Notes: a model not told the origin generated them from the letters alone. A stretch of DNA of 64,000 bases from Bog-473 sp963719485 (GCA_963719485.1 OY970387.1:3782001-3846000); one strand, 5' to 3'; counted from the stretch's first letter, positions 40,546-50,382 are shown. Made by a program: numbers and translations.

Positions 40546-43452
40546 TCAGGCCGACGACATCCCCACGATGGGTTTGTTCAGGTGGATGCTGCCGGTCGAG
40601 CCGAAGAACGGGATCTTGCCGTAGGTGAAGATCCCCCCGTCGGAAGCCACCAGCCAGTACCCGTTGGCACCAGGCGCCGCAGCCATCCCGACGACGGGTT
40701 GATTCAGGCGGATGGAGCCCGCCGAACCGTAGAAGTTCGCACCGCCGTAGGTGAAGACGCCCCCGTCGGAAGCCACGAGCCAGTAGCCGTTGCCGCCCGG
40801 GCCGGCGGCCATCCCCACCACCGGCGAGTTCAGCGTGATGGAGCCGGTCGACCCGAAGAACTGCGCGTCGCCGTAGGAGAAGATGCCGCCGTCGGAGGCC
40901 ACGAGCCAATAGCCACCGCCGTCCGGTGTCGCGGCCATCCCCACGATGGGTTTGTTGAGCTGCACGCCACCCGTCGAGCCGAAGAAGCGCGCGCTGCCGA
41001 AGCTGAAGACGCCGCCGTCGGAGGCCACCAGCCAGTAGCCGTTGCCGCCGGGCCCGGCGGCGATGCCCACGATCGGCCGGTTCAGGGGCTGCCCGCCCAT
41101 GGAGCCGAAGAAGCGGGCGTCGCCGTAGCTGAAGATGCCCCCGTCGGAGGCCACCAGCCAGTAGCCGTTGGTGCTCGGCGTGTCGGCCATGCCCACCACC
41201 GGCGCGTTCAGGTGCATGCTGCCCGTGCTCCCCCAGAAGCCGGCGTCACCGAAGTCGAAGACACCGCCGTCAGAGGCCACGAACCGGTACCCCCCGCCGC
41301 AGTTGAGGTCCCCGTCGAAGCCGTAGTGGTCGGCCGAGGAGACGACCGAGATGCCCTGGGCGTTCCGGACCGTCACGTCCACGCAGAGAGCGCCGGGGGC
41401 GCTCGGCGGGAGCACCGTGAGCGAGGTGTCGGAACGGGAGAGGATCTGGCCGCCGCCCGCGGAGCCGAACATGACCGACGCCGCGTTCTGGAACCCGCCC
41501 CCGAAGATGGTGATGGCACCACCGCCGCTCGCAGGGCCCGTCTTGGGGCTCACCGCCGCCACCGACGGGCACCCCGTTCCGTCGCCACCCTGCAGCGCCT
41601 TGAACAGGCTCTGGTCGTTGGGTGTGCCGAGGCCGCTCGCGGCGTCGAAGCCGGGAGTGGCGGGAAAGTCCTGGTTGTTGGTGTCGGTGAGGTCGTTGTT
41701 GCCCGAGGTGACGTCGAAGTAGTTGCCCGGACTCGCGACGGCGGCGGCATAGAGCGCAGGACCCACCCCGCCGAGCGTCTGGAAGCAGCCTTGGTTGGTG
41801 TCGGCGAAGAACCCGGCGTTCGACGGGGCGACGATGCTCGTGCCGCCGAACGTGGTCCAGCCACCGTCCTGCCCGAAGTACAGCGCGACGCCGTGCGCAG
41901 GGTCGGCCGACCCGGAGATGTCGGGCACCGCCCTGGTGGAGCCGGTCGGCGAGGGAGCGGTCAGGGGGAACTGCCAGGTGGGCCTGGTCCAGTGGCCGGA
42001 GAGACCCCCGCCACCCGCCCCGGCATTGCTGTTGTCGAAGGAGCAGAGCGGCGTCTGGGGGGGACCCTGACAGTCGTTCCACACGACCTGTGACGAGACC
42101 GACGTGCTGGGCAGTGTCGTGCCGCCGCCGCTGATGACGTTGGGTTGGGAACCGGGGTCGTCGACGCCGAGCGCCGTGCTGCCGTTTATCAAGAGGCAGT
42201 CCTCGGAGCCGGAGTCGCCGGACGCGGCGATCATGGTCTGGCCCTGCAGGACCATCCGGGAGAAGATCGCGTTCTCCGACTCGAAGTCGCTCTGCGCGAG
42301 GTCCGCCTCGCAGTCGCCCCAGCTCGTGGTGACCACGCGGGCCGTGTCGTCGCTGGCGATGCGGTTGAAGAGATCGATGCCGGTCACGTCGCTGGCCGAG
42401 TTCGGGGCCTCGTAGACGGTGAGGGCCGCCGATGGTGCGGTGACCGCCGCCAGCTCGATGTCGATGGCCGGCTCGGGATCCGGGGCGGCCGGGGGCGGCG
42501 GGCCGCCGTCGACGAGGACGTTGTTGATGGGGTTGGACAGGCCGTAGCAGGACATGAACGCGTTCACGTCGCTCGGGGCGTAGCGATCGAACTCCACGAT
42601 GCCGATGGTCTGTCCGAGGCCGGTACGCCCCTGCCCGAGCAGCGTGTCCAGCCCGTAGGTGCTCGCCATCTGCGTCGAGGTGTAGCCGCCGTCTCCGGTG
42701 GCGCGGTTCTGGGCCGCCCCGCAGGCCTGCGGCCCGGCATCGGCCACCAGGTCGTGGCTCTGGGCGCCGGCCCCGGCGGACGGGGACGAGGTAGTCGGGG
42801 TCGGGGTGGCACTCGGGGTGCCCGCCGCCCGGCGCGCCATGGAGTGCTGCTGGACCAGGCCGTCGAGACCCACGACGCCGGTGACGGCGCCGGCGAGGGC
42901 GGCCGGGACCTGGGGCGCGGCGGTGTTCACGACCGACTCGGCGGCGCCGTGCGGCACCTGCACCGACTCCAGTGGCGTCGAGAACGCCGCCGACACGGCC
43001 GCCGCCGTGCCGCTCACCGGCAGCAAGATGCTCCCCGGAGTCGGCTCGCCCACGGTCAGTCCCTCACTGCGCAGGACCGCGGAGACCTGCGCGACCTGGG
43101 CCGTGCTCGGGCCGAACGCCGCCGCGAACTGCGCCGACGTCAGGTAGTGGCGGTAGTCGGGCGAGCCGGGCGTCGACACCGCCGCCACCGCCTGCGCGAG
43201 GCCCGAAGGGTTCTGCCCGGCCAGCGCCACGGCGAGGGTCAGAACCTTGTCGGCGGGCGCCGGTCCCAAGTGGGCGACGCCGGCGGGGATGCGCGGCGGC
43301 GCCTGCGGCAGGACGATCTTCCCCGGCTGCGGCAGCGCAGAGGGGGACGTGGCCGCGCCGGCCGCGACCGCGGGGAGCAACGCGCCAGCGGTGAGGATCG
43401 CGGCGCCCAGCACGACCGGGAGAAGTCCGCGCGCTGCGTCTCGCCGGTTCAC
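40546..43452 (-). CDS. Secreted S53 (sedolisin/kumamolisin) peptidase with C-terminal repeats
   Basis: 968 residues. Signal peptide (about 1-34, LLPVVLGAAILTAGALLPAV), pro-kumamolisin activation domain (about 60-195), a low-complexity serine/threonine linker, then the S53 catalytic domain with E327 and D331 in EPAIDIE and nucleophile S539 in GGTSIVAP, the E-x3-D...S arrangement of the family. An IPT/TIG-like domain follows (about 632-718), then six 42-residue repeats (722-968). S53 enzymes act outside the cell at acid pH. The GTG overlaps the rarA stop by 4 nt, so a secreted peptidase is cotranslated with DNA-repair and tRNA-synthetase genes, which is odd. Complete. Confidence 0.92.
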   Translation of the reverse strand: MNRRDAARGLLPVVLGAAILTAGALLPAVAAGAATSPSALPQPGKIVLPQAPPRIPAGVAHLGPAPADKVLTLAVALAGQNPSGLAQAVAAVSTPGSPDYRHYLTSAQFAAAFGPSTAQVAQVSAVLRSEGLTVGEPTPGSILLPVSGTAAAVSAAFSTPLESVQVPHGAAESVVNTAAPQVPAALAGAVTGVVGLDGLVQQHSMARRAAGTPSATPTPTTSSPSAGAGAQSHDLVADAGPQACGAAQNRATGDGGYTSTQMASTYGLDTLLGQGRTGLGQTIGIVEFDRYAPSDVNAFMSCYGLSNPINNVLVDGGPPPPAAPDPEPAIDIELAAVTAPSAALTVYEAPNSASDVTGIDLFNRIASDDTARVVTTSWGDCEADLAQSDFESENAIFSRMVLQGQTMIAASGDSGSEDCLLINGSTALGVDDPGSQPNVISGGGTTLPSTSVSSQVVWNDCQGPPQTPLCSFDNSNAGAGGGGLSGHWTRPTWQFPLTAPSPTGSTRAVPDISGSADPAHGVALYFGQDGGWTTFGGTSIVAPSNAGFFADTNQGCFQTLGGVGPALYAAAVASPGNYFDVTSGNNDLTDTNNQDFPATPGFDAASGLGTPNDQSLFKALQGGDGTGCPSVAAVSPKTGPASGGGAITIFGGGFQNAASVMFGSAGGGQILSRSDTSLTVLPPSAPGALCVDVTVRNAQGISVVSSADHYGFDGDLNCGGGYRFVASDGGVFDFGDAGFWGSTGSMHLNAPVVGMADTPSTNGYWLVASDGGIFSYGDARFFGSMGGQPLNRPIVGIAAGPGGNGYWLVASDGGVFSFGSARFFGSTGGVQLNKPIVGMAATPDGGGYWLVASDGGIFSYGDAQFFGSTGSITLNSPVVGMAAGPGGNGYWLVASDGGVFTYGGANFYGSAGSIRLNQPVVGMAAAPGANGYWLVASDGGIFTYGKIPFFGSTGSIHLNKPIVGMSSA
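40549..41289 (-). repeat. Six tandem 126-bp units encoding 42-residue repeats
   Basis: Units at 41164-41289, 41038-41163, 40912-41037, 40786-40911, 40660-40785 and a shorter last unit 40549-40659. Consensus by eye: Y(W/R)(L/F)VASDGG(I/V)F, then FFGSTG, then LN(K/S)PIVGMAA and a GYW junction. Period is exact at the DNA level but the units differ, so this is an old protein repeat, probably blades of a beta propeller. Similar units are known from Acidimicrobiia secreted proteins. Confidence 0.9.
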
Positions 43453-44783
43453 GAATCGCCCTCCCTGTCTCCGCGTGGGCCTGCCTCGCCACCCGAGCCG
43501 ACGCCCTCTGAACCATGCGGCGTCGGCTCGTAGTACACCCGACCCTCGAGCGCCTCTGGACGATACTGCTGGACGACCACGCCCGAGGGGTCGTCATGGG
43601 GGTAGACGTAGCCCTCGCCGTGCCCCAGGCCGGCGGCACCCTTGTAGTGGGCGTCGCGCAGGTGGGCGGGGACCTCCTGGCTGACGCCGGAGCGGACGTC
43701 CGCCTGGGCCCGGCCGAGCGCCACCACCACGGCGTTGGACTTGGGTGCCCGGGCCAGGTAGATCACCGCCTCGGCCAGATTCAGCGCCGCCTCGGGCAGC
43801 CCCACGTACTCGACCGCCCGGGCCGCGGCCTCGGCCACCAGGAGCGCCTGGGGGTCGGCCAGTCCGATGTCCTCGCTGGCCAGAATGACCATGCGCCGGG
43901 CCAGGAACCGGGGGTCCTCCCCCGCTTCGATCATGCGGGCCATCCAGTAGAGGCCCGCGTCGGGGTCCGAGCCGCGCACGCTCTTGATCAACGCGCTGAT
44001 CTGGTCGTAGTGCTCGTCGGCGCCCTGGTGGAACAGGCGGCCGTCCCGGGCCCGGGACATGTCGCCCATGGTGAGCACGACCCGGGCGTCCTCCGCGCCC
44101 ACGGTGCCGGCCTCCTCCGCCGCGGCGCGGACCAACGCCACCGCCACCTCCACCGTCGTCAGCGCGGCCCGGGCATCCCCCTCGCTGGCCGCCACCACCG
44201 CGTCGATCGCGTCTTCTTCCGCGTCGGCCCCCTCCAGGTCCAGACCGCGCCGGATGAGCGTGCGCAGGTTGTCCGGCGACAAGGGGTGCAGCCGCCACAG
44301 TGAGGCCCGGCTCAACAGGGGCGGATTCACCTCGAAGAAAGGATTCTCCGTGGTGGCCCCGATGAGCACGATGAGGCCGTCCTCGACGGCGGGGAGCAGC
44401 ACGTCCTGCTGGGACTTGGAGAAGCGGTGCACCTCGTCGATGAAGAGCATGGTCCCCTGGCCCTGCTCGCCCAGGCGGTGCTGCGCCTCGGCCAGGGCCT
44501 CGCGCACGTCCTTCACGCCGGCGGCCGTGGCCGAGAGCGTCGTGAGGTGCTTGGCCGTGGTGTCGGCGAGCAGGCGAGCGAGGGTGGTCTTGCCGGTGCC
44601 GGCGGGGCCCCACAGGATCGCCGAGCCGACCCGGTCCGACTCGGCCAGCCGGCGCAACGGGGCACCGGGGCCGACGAGGTGCTCCTGACCCACGACCTCA
44701 TCGAGGGTGCGGGGGCGGAGACGGGCCGCAAGGGGCGCCTGGCGCTGGAGGCGGCGATCGGCGGCGTCGGCGAAGAGGCTCAC
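43449..44783 (-). CDS. rarA: Replication-associated recombination protein RarA (MgsA)
   Basis: 444 residues. AAA+ clamp-loader-like ATPase acting at stalled forks. PLAARLRPRTLDEVVGQEHLVG, Walker A GPAGTGKTT, Walker B FIDEVHRF, sensor 1 GATTENPFFEVN, then the tetramerisation domain (HYDQISALIKSVRGSDPDAGLYWMARM, RRMVILASEDIGLADP, HYKGAAGLGHGEGYVYPHD). The GTG overlaps the aspS stop by 4 nt. Confidence 0.94.
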   Translation of the reverse strand: MSLFADAADRRLQRQAPLAARLRPRTLDEVVGQEHLVGPGAPLRRLAESDRVGSAILWGPAGTGKTTLARLLADTTAKHLTTLSATAAGVKDVREALAEAQHRLGEQGQGTMLFIDEVHRFSKSQQDVLLPAVEDGLIVLIGATTENPFFEVNPPLLSRASLWRLHPLSPDNLRTLIRRGLDLEGADAEEDAIDAVVAASEGDARAALTTVEVAVALVRAAAEEAGTVGAEDARVVLTMGDMSRARDGRLFHQGADEHYDQISALIKSVRGSDPDAGLYWMARMIEAGEDPRFLARRMVILASEDIGLADPQALLVAEAAARAVEYVGLPEAALNLAEAVIYLARAPKSNAVVVALGRAQADVRSGVSQEVPAHLRDAHYKGAAGLGHGEGYVYPHDDPSGVVVQQYRPEALEGRVYYEPTPHGSEGVGSGGEAGPRGDREGDS

Positions 44784-46573
44784 CCCGGCCCGGAGCCGGT
44801 CGGCGGGCTCGGCGGCACCACCACCCGGATGCCCAGCTCGGCCAGCGTGGCCGCGGGCAGCGGCGTGGGCGCGCCGGTCAGCAGGTCGGACCCGGACTGG
44901 GTCTTGGGGTACGCGATCACCTCGCGGATGTTCTCCTCGCCCGACAGGATCGCGACCAGCCGGTCGATCCCGACCGCGAACCCGGCGTGGGGCGGGGCGC
45001 CGTAGCGGAACGCGCCGAGCAGGAACCCGAAGCGGGACTCGGCCTCCTCGACGCCGATGCCCAGCGCGGCGAACACCTGCTCCTGGGTCCCCCGGTTGTG
45101 GATACGGACGCTCCCCGAGCCGAGCTCCCACCCGTTGAGCACCAGGTCGTAGGCCTGGGAGCGCACGGCGAGCGGGTCCGACGCCAGGAGCGGCAGGTCC
45201 TCGGGGTACGGCATGGTGAACGGGTGGTGCGCCGGCTGGGGCTTGCCGTCGGCCCCGACCTCGAACATGGGGAAGTCGACGACCCAGACGTATCGATGCG
45301 GGCCCTGGGCCACGGGTGGGGCCCCGATCGCCACGCGCAGCGTGCCCTGCACCGCGCAGGCCGTGGCGTAGGTGTCCGAGACCGCCAGGATGAGGTCCCC
45401 CGGTTCCGCCTTCGTGCGTTCCAGGACGCCGACGACCTCCTGCTCCGAGAGGTGGCGGGCGAGGGGTCCGTCGAGCGACGGGCCGTTCTCGACCACGCGG
45501 AACCAGGCCAGGCCCGCCGCGCCGGCTCTCTTGGCCTGCTCGGTGAGCTCGTCGAGCCGCTTGCGGGGATAGGTGGCGCCGTCGGCGACGACGAGGGCCT
45601 TGACGGCCGGCGACGAGAAGGCCTTGACCTCCGTGCGCTCGAACACCTCCGTCAGGTCGACGAGCTCCATGCCGAAGCGCAGGTCCGGCTTGTCGGTGCC
45701 GAAGCGGTCCCTGCTCTCGGCCCACGTCATCCGCTCGATGGGCGGCGGCCGCTCCCCCGTCGCGGCCTCGGCGGCATCGAGGACGGCTTCGGAGGTGAAG
45801 GCCATCACGTCGTCCTGGCTGGCGAAGGAGCACTCCAGGTCGAGCTGCATGAACTCGAATTGGCGGTCGGCACGGAGGTCCTCGTCACGCAGGCAGCGGG
45901 CGATCTGGAAGTAGCGGTCGAAGCCCCCCACCATGAGGAGCTGCTTGGCCAGCTGCGGGCTCTGCGGCAGCGCGTAGAAGGAGCCGTGGTGCAGGCGGGA
46001 CGGGACGGAGAACTCCCGGGAGCCCTCGGGGGTCGGCGCCCACAGGAGCGGCGTCTCGATCTCCGCGAAGCCCTGGCGGTCCATCGCCGCCCGCAGCGCC
46101 GCGTTGACCCGCGCCCGCAGTCTCAGGTTGCGCTGCATGCGCGGTCGTCGGAGGTCGACGTAGCGGTAGCGCAGGCGCACGGGCTCGTCGGACTCGTCGC
46201 GGTCGTCGACCGAGAACGGCGGGGGCTCGGCTTCGTTGAGGACCTCGACCGTGCAGTCGCCGATCTCCACCTCGCCCGTGCCGATGCCGGGGTTGACGGT
46301 GCCCTCGGGCCGGTGGCGCACGGTCCCCGTGACGGCGATGACCCACTCGGAGCGGACGTCGGTGGCGTGGTCGATCACGCACTGGATGATGCCGGTGTGG
46401 TCACGCAGGTCCACGAAGGCGAGGTGCTCGCCGTGCTCGCGCCGGCGGGCCACCCAGCCGCAGAGGCGGACGGTGGTGCCGACGTCGGACGGGCGCAGCA
46501 CGCCACACAGGTGGGTGCGCATGGCGGTGGGCCGGTTCGGTTCGGGGGGCTCGTTGTCCTGGGTGGTGGTCAT
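44780..46573 (-). CDS. aspS: Aspartyl-tRNA synthetase
   Basis: 597 residues, bacterial type with the GAD insertion. N-terminal OB fold (VRLCGWVARRREHGEHLAFVDLRD), motif 2 region YFQIARCLRDEDLRADRQFEF, and motif 3 GFAVGIDRLVAILSGEENIREVIAYPK. Whether it also charges tRNA-Asn cannot be decided here. The ATG overlaps the hisS stop by 4 nt. hisS-aspS-rarA order agrees with other actinobacteria. Confidence 0.96.
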   Translation of the reverse strand: MTTTQDNEPPEPNRPTAMRTHLCGVLRPSDVGTTVRLCGWVARRREHGEHLAFVDLRDHTGIIQCVIDHATDVRSEWVIAVTGTVRHRPEGTVNPGIGTGEVEIGDCTVEVLNEAEPPPFSVDDRDESDEPVRLRYRYVDLRRPRMQRNLRLRARVNAALRAAMDRQGFAEIETPLLWAPTPEGSREFSVPSRLHHGSFYALPQSPQLAKQLLMVGGFDRYFQIARCLRDEDLRADRQFEFMQLDLECSFASQDDVMAFTSEAVLDAAEAATGERPPPIERMTWAESRDRFGTDKPDLRFGMELVDLTEVFERTEVKAFSSPAVKALVVADGATYPRKRLDELTEQAKRAGAAGLAWFRVVENGPSLDGPLARHLSEQEVVGVLERTKAEPGDLILAVSDTYATACAVQGTLRVAIGAPPVAQGPHRYVWVVDFPMFEVGADGKPQPAHHPFTMPYPEDLPLLASDPLAVRSQAYDLVLNGWELGSGSVRIHNRGTQEQVFAALGIGVEEAESRFGFLLGAFRYGAPPHAGFAVGIDRLVAILSGEENIREVIAYPKTQSGSDLLTGAPTPLPAATLAELGIRVVVPPSPPTGSGPG

Positions 46574-48009
46574 TGGAAGTCAGGGTCGGGGTCCGGCAGA
46601 TGGGGGTGCGGGTGCAGGTGCCGGTCGACGTCGTCGTCCGACCCCTCGGCGAACGCCGCATTGGCGAGGAAGCTCTTGAGCTCGTCCACAATGGCAGCCC
46701 GGGGCACGGTCCGCTGCTCCTCGCTGCTGCGCAGCGGGCGCAGCACGACGGTTCCCTCGGCGACCTCCTGTTCCCCCACGATCAGCGCCACCAGCGCGCC
46801 GGAGCGGTCGGCCGACTTGATCTGGGACTTCATGGAGCGGCCGCCGAAGCCTCTGTCGGCCCGCAGGCCGTCCCGGCGCAGCTCGGCCGTGAGGGTCACG
46901 GCGGTCTCCCCGCCGGCGATGTCGATCACGTACGCGTGCAGAGGCCGCGCCGCCACCACGGACGCGGTCGTGAACACTCCCTCGGCGTCGCAGGCCAGCA
47001 GCACCCGTTCCACCCCGATCCCGAACCCGATGCCCGGGGTCGGGTCCCCGCCCAGCAGCTCGACCAGACCGTCGTAGCGGCCGCCGCCGCCGACGCCGTT
47101 CTGCGCCGCGTCGAGCGCGTCGGCGGCGAACTCGAACGTCGTGCGCGTGTAGTAGTCGAAGCCCCGCACCAGGCGGTGGTCGATGGCGTAGGCGACACCG
47201 AGCGAGTCGAGCCCGCCGCGCACCCGGGCGAAGTGCGCCGCGCAGGGGTCGCAGAGGTGGTCGAGGAAGTGCGGGGCGTCCTCGGTGGCCGCCCGGCACT
47301 CGGCCGTCTTGCAGTCCAGGACGCGCAACGGGTTCTCGAGGTGGCGGGTCCGGTGTGCCGGGCACAGCTGGTCGACCCGCTCGGCCAGGTAGGCGCCGAG
47401 GAGCGCGACGTACCCCGGCTTGCAGACGTCGTCGCCCATGGAGTTCAACCGCAGCGTCACCTGGCGCAGCCCGAGGCCGGCGAAGAAGTCGTGGGCCAGC
47501 GAGACCACCTCGACGTCGAGGTCCGCGTCCGCCGGGCCGATCGCCTCCACCCCGAGCTGGTGGTGCTGGCGGTAGCGGCCGTGCTGGGGGTTCTCGTGCC
47601 GGAACGACGGCGCCACGTACCAGGCCTTCCACGGCGGCACCGGGTGGTGCTGCACGAAAGCCCGGGCGATGGGGGCGGTCCCCTCGGGGCGCAGGGCCAT
47701 CATCTGGCCGTCGCGGTCCTCGAAGATGTACATCTCCTTGCCGACGACCTCGCTGCCCTCGCCGATGCCCCGCAGGAACACGCCGGCGTGCTCGACGATC
47801 GGCGTGATCGTGAGCCCGTAGCCGGCGCGCTCGACCAACGAGGCGAAACGGGCGACCGTTCCCTCCCAGCGGGCCGACTCGGGCCAGAGGACGTCGTGCA
47901 TGCCCTTCGGGGTGCGGGCCGCCGGGTCGGGGCGGTCGGGAACCGGCGCGGCGGCCTCACCCGGTTCTGCCTTGGGCTTGGGCGCGGGCGCGGACGACCC
48001 CGGGCTCAC
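46570..48009 (-). CDS. hisS: Histidyl-tRNA synthetase
   Basis: 479 residues, with an extra proline/alanine-rich N-terminal tail of about 30 residues. Class II motifs: ARTPKGMHDVLWPES, motif 2 WYVAPSFRHENPQHGRYRQ, the histidine-specific LVRGFDYYTRTTFEF and motif 3 GIGFGIGVERVLLA; C-terminal anticodon-binding domain follows. It also bears a cysteine cluster region (CKTAEC, CDPC) of the zinc-type insertion seen in related enzymes. GTG start; 24 nt after the rel stop. Confidence 0.95.
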   Translation of the reverse strand: MSPGSSAPAPKPKAEPGEAAAPVPDRPDPAARTPKGMHDVLWPESARWEGTVARFASLVERAGYGLTITPIVEHAGVFLRGIGEGSEVVGKEMYIFEDRDGQMMALRPEGTAPIARAFVQHHPVPPWKAWYVAPSFRHENPQHGRYRQHHQLGVEAIGPADADLDVEVVSLAHDFFAGLGLRQVTLRLNSMGDDVCKPGYVALLGAYLAERVDQLCPAHRTRHLENPLRVLDCKTAECRAATEDAPHFLDHLCDPCAAHFARVRGGLDSLGVAYAIDHRLVRGFDYYTRTTFEFAADALDAAQNGVGGGGRYDGLVELLGGDPTPGIGFGIGVERVLLACDAEGVFTTASVVAARPLHAYVIDIAGGETAVTLTAELRRDGLRADRGFGGRSMKSQIKSADRSGALVALIVGEQEVAEGTVVLRPLRSSEEQRTVPRAAIVDELKSFLANAAFAEGSDDDVDRHLHPHPHLPDPDPDFQ

Positions 48010-48033
48010 AGAACGCTCCTCATGGGTCGGGGG

Positions 48034-50299
48034 TCAGACTTTCTTGCCAGGGAGCTGACGATACGCGTCGAAGACCCCGTCGAGATGCTTGAGCGCGCTG
48101 ATCAGTGAATGCAGGTGGGTCGGGTCGGCCAGCTCGACGTCGAAGGCCATCCGGCTGACCCGGTCCGGCGTCGTGGCGGTGCGGGCGGCCACGATGTTGA
48201 GGTGGTGCTCGGAGACGACCCGGGACACGTCGGCCAGCAGGCGCGCCCGGTCGAAGGCCTGGACCTCGATGGTCGCCACGAAGACCCCGTCGTTCCCCCG
48301 GTCCCACTCGACCTCCATGAGGCGCTCGCGGGAGCGGTCGGCCAGCGCCGCCGCGTTGGCGCAGTCGGCCCGGTGCACCGAGACGCCCCGGCCCTGGGTG
48401 ACGAAGCCCACGATCTGGTCGCCCGGCACCGGGGTGCAGCAGCGCGGCGAGGTGGATCATGACGTCGTCGAGCCCCTCGACGTAGACGCCCGTCCCGGTG
48501 CGCCGCCCCTGGCGGGGCCGGCTCGTGCTCGGCAGCGCGATGGTCGGGAGCTGCTCGTCGGCCTCGCCGCCGCCCCGCAGCGCCTTGGTCAGGCGCTGGA
48601 CGATCGACTGGGCCGAGACCTGGTTCTCGCCGATGGAGGCGTAGAGCGCATCGAGGTCGGCCAGGTTCATGGTGTCGGCCACCTGCTGCAGGGCGGTGGA
48701 CCCAAGGAGCTTGTGCAGTGGCAGGCCGTCGCGGCGCAGGGCGCGGGCCAGCTCCTCCCGACCGTTCTCTATGGCATCCTCCCGACGCTCCCGGGAGAAC
48801 CACTGGCGGATCTTGTTGCGGGCCCGGGTGGAGGCGACGATCTGGAGCCAGTCCCGCGACGGGCCGGCCGTCGGCGACTTCGAGGTGAAGATCTCGACGG
48901 TGTCCGCGCTGGACAGCTGGGTCTCGAGCGGCACCAGGCGGCCGTTGACCCGCGCCCCGATGCAGCGGTGCCCCACCTCGGTGTGGATGGCGTAGGCGAA
49001 GTCGACCGGCGTCGAGCGGGCCGGCAGCGCGATGACCTTGCCCTTGGGCGTGAAGACGTAGACCTCGTCCTGCTCGAGGTCCAGCTTGAGCGCCTCGAGG
49101 AACTCGATCGGGTCGTCGGTCTGGCGGTCGACGTCGGCGATGCGCTGGAGCCACGCCATCTCCGAGGAGTGGTCCTCCTTGGACTTGTAACCCCAGTGCG
49201 CCGCGATGCCGTACTCGGCCCGGTGGTGCATCTCCGAGGTCCGGATCTGCACCTCGACCGGCTTGCCGTCCAGCCCGATGACCGTCGTGTGGAGCGACTG
49301 GTACATGTTGAACTTGGGCGTGTTGATGTAGTCCTTGAAGCGCCCGTGCACCGGGGCCCAGATGGCGTGGATGGCGCCCAGGGCGGCCCAGCAGTCCTTC
49401 TCGGACTCCACCACGACCCGGATGGCGACCAGGTCGTTGATGTCGTCGAACTCCTTGCCCCGCACGACCATCTTCTCGTAGATGGACCACAGGTGCTTCG
49501 GCCGCCCCGTGACGTCGGCGGCCACGCCCATGTCGTCCAGCCGCTGGCGTACGTGGACGAGCACCCGCTCGAGATACTCCTCCCGCTGCGGCGCCCGGGC
49601 CACCACCATCTGCTCGATCTCGGCGTAGCGCTTCGGGTGCAGCGTGGCGAAGGCGAGGTCCTCCAGCTGCCAGCGGACCTGCTGGACCCCGAGCCGGTGC
49701 GCCAGCGGCGCATAGACGTCGAACGTCTCCTGGGCGGTGCGCCGCTGCTTCCACTCCGGCATGACGGCCAGGGTGCGCATGTTGTGCAGGCGGTCGGCCA
49801 GCTTGATCAGGAGGACGCGCCAGTCGTCGGCCATGGCGACGAGCATCTTGCGGATGGTGGCCGCCTGCTGGGCCTCCTTGGAGTTGAACTGGAGCCGGTC
49901 GAGCTTGGTGACCCCGTCGACGACCCGGGCCACCCCCTCGCCGAAGGTCTCCTGAATCGTCTCGAGCGTCAGCCCGGTGTCCTCCACCGCATCGTGCAGG
50001 AGCGCGGCGGCCACGGTCTGGTCGTCCAGGCCGAGCTCGGCCACGATCGTCGCCACGGCCACCGGGTGCGTGATGTAGGGCTCACCCGAGCGCCGGAACT
50101 GCCCCTCGTGCGCCCGGGCGGCGGTCCGGCCCGCCTCGACGATCATGGAGGTGTCGTCCTCGGGGCGGTGGCGGGCGAACTCGGCCAGCAGGGGGGCCAA
50201 CAGGTCGCGGAGCATCGGCTCCTGAGCCTGTTCCCGCTCGAGGTCTCGAGCGTTCGTCTCGGTGTCTGTGCCGGGAGTCACCCGCGTCAGGGCCACCAT
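48034..50299 (-). CDS. rel: Bifunctional (p)ppGpp synthase/hydrolase Rel, interrupted by a one-base frameshift
   Basis: Read as two frames it makes a Rel of about 755 residues. First frame: HD hydrolase domain (HPVAVATIVAELGLDDQTVAAALLHDAVEDTG), synthetase domain (NMYQSLHTTVIGLDGKPVEVQIRT-type), and TGS (VYVFTPKGKVIALP), ending in GVYVEGLDDVMIHLA. The second frame continues RCCTPVPGD, IVGFVTQGRGVSVHRADC and the ACT domain (VEWDRGNDGVFVATIEV to RQLPGKKV). One extra base near 48445 explains the shift; the span is 3n+1. The ATG has TAGCCT 6 nt upstream. As given, the regulatory C-terminal third would be lost. Confidence 0.9.
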
Positions 50300-50305
50300 C
50301 CATAC

Positions 50306-50311
50306 AGGCTA
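50306..50311 (-). promoter_or_regulatory. -10 box of rel
   Basis: TAGCCT on the minus strand, exactly 6 nt before ATG 50299; a weak TTCTTG lies 16 nt further upstream. Gives a leaderless rel-hisS-aspS-rarA transcript. Confidence 0.5.
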
Positions 50312-50382
50312 CCCGCCTGGGCAAATACAAGAACGCACCGAGGACTGCATATGCAGCGGGATACGCAGCGGTGCGGTGCAGG

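Noticed and set aside
40549..41289. Regular 126-bp periodicity, considered as a CRISPR-like or satellite array
   Set aside because: Units stay in frame in a secreted protease, are diverged, and have no spacer/repeat alternation.
44784..45833. N-terminal extension of rarA
   Set aside because: It lies wholly within aspS and is out of its frame; GTG 44783 matches the family start.
48102..49754. 550-codon minus-strand frame overlapping rel
   Set aside because: Out-of-frame shadow of rel; only its end coincides with the shifted frame.
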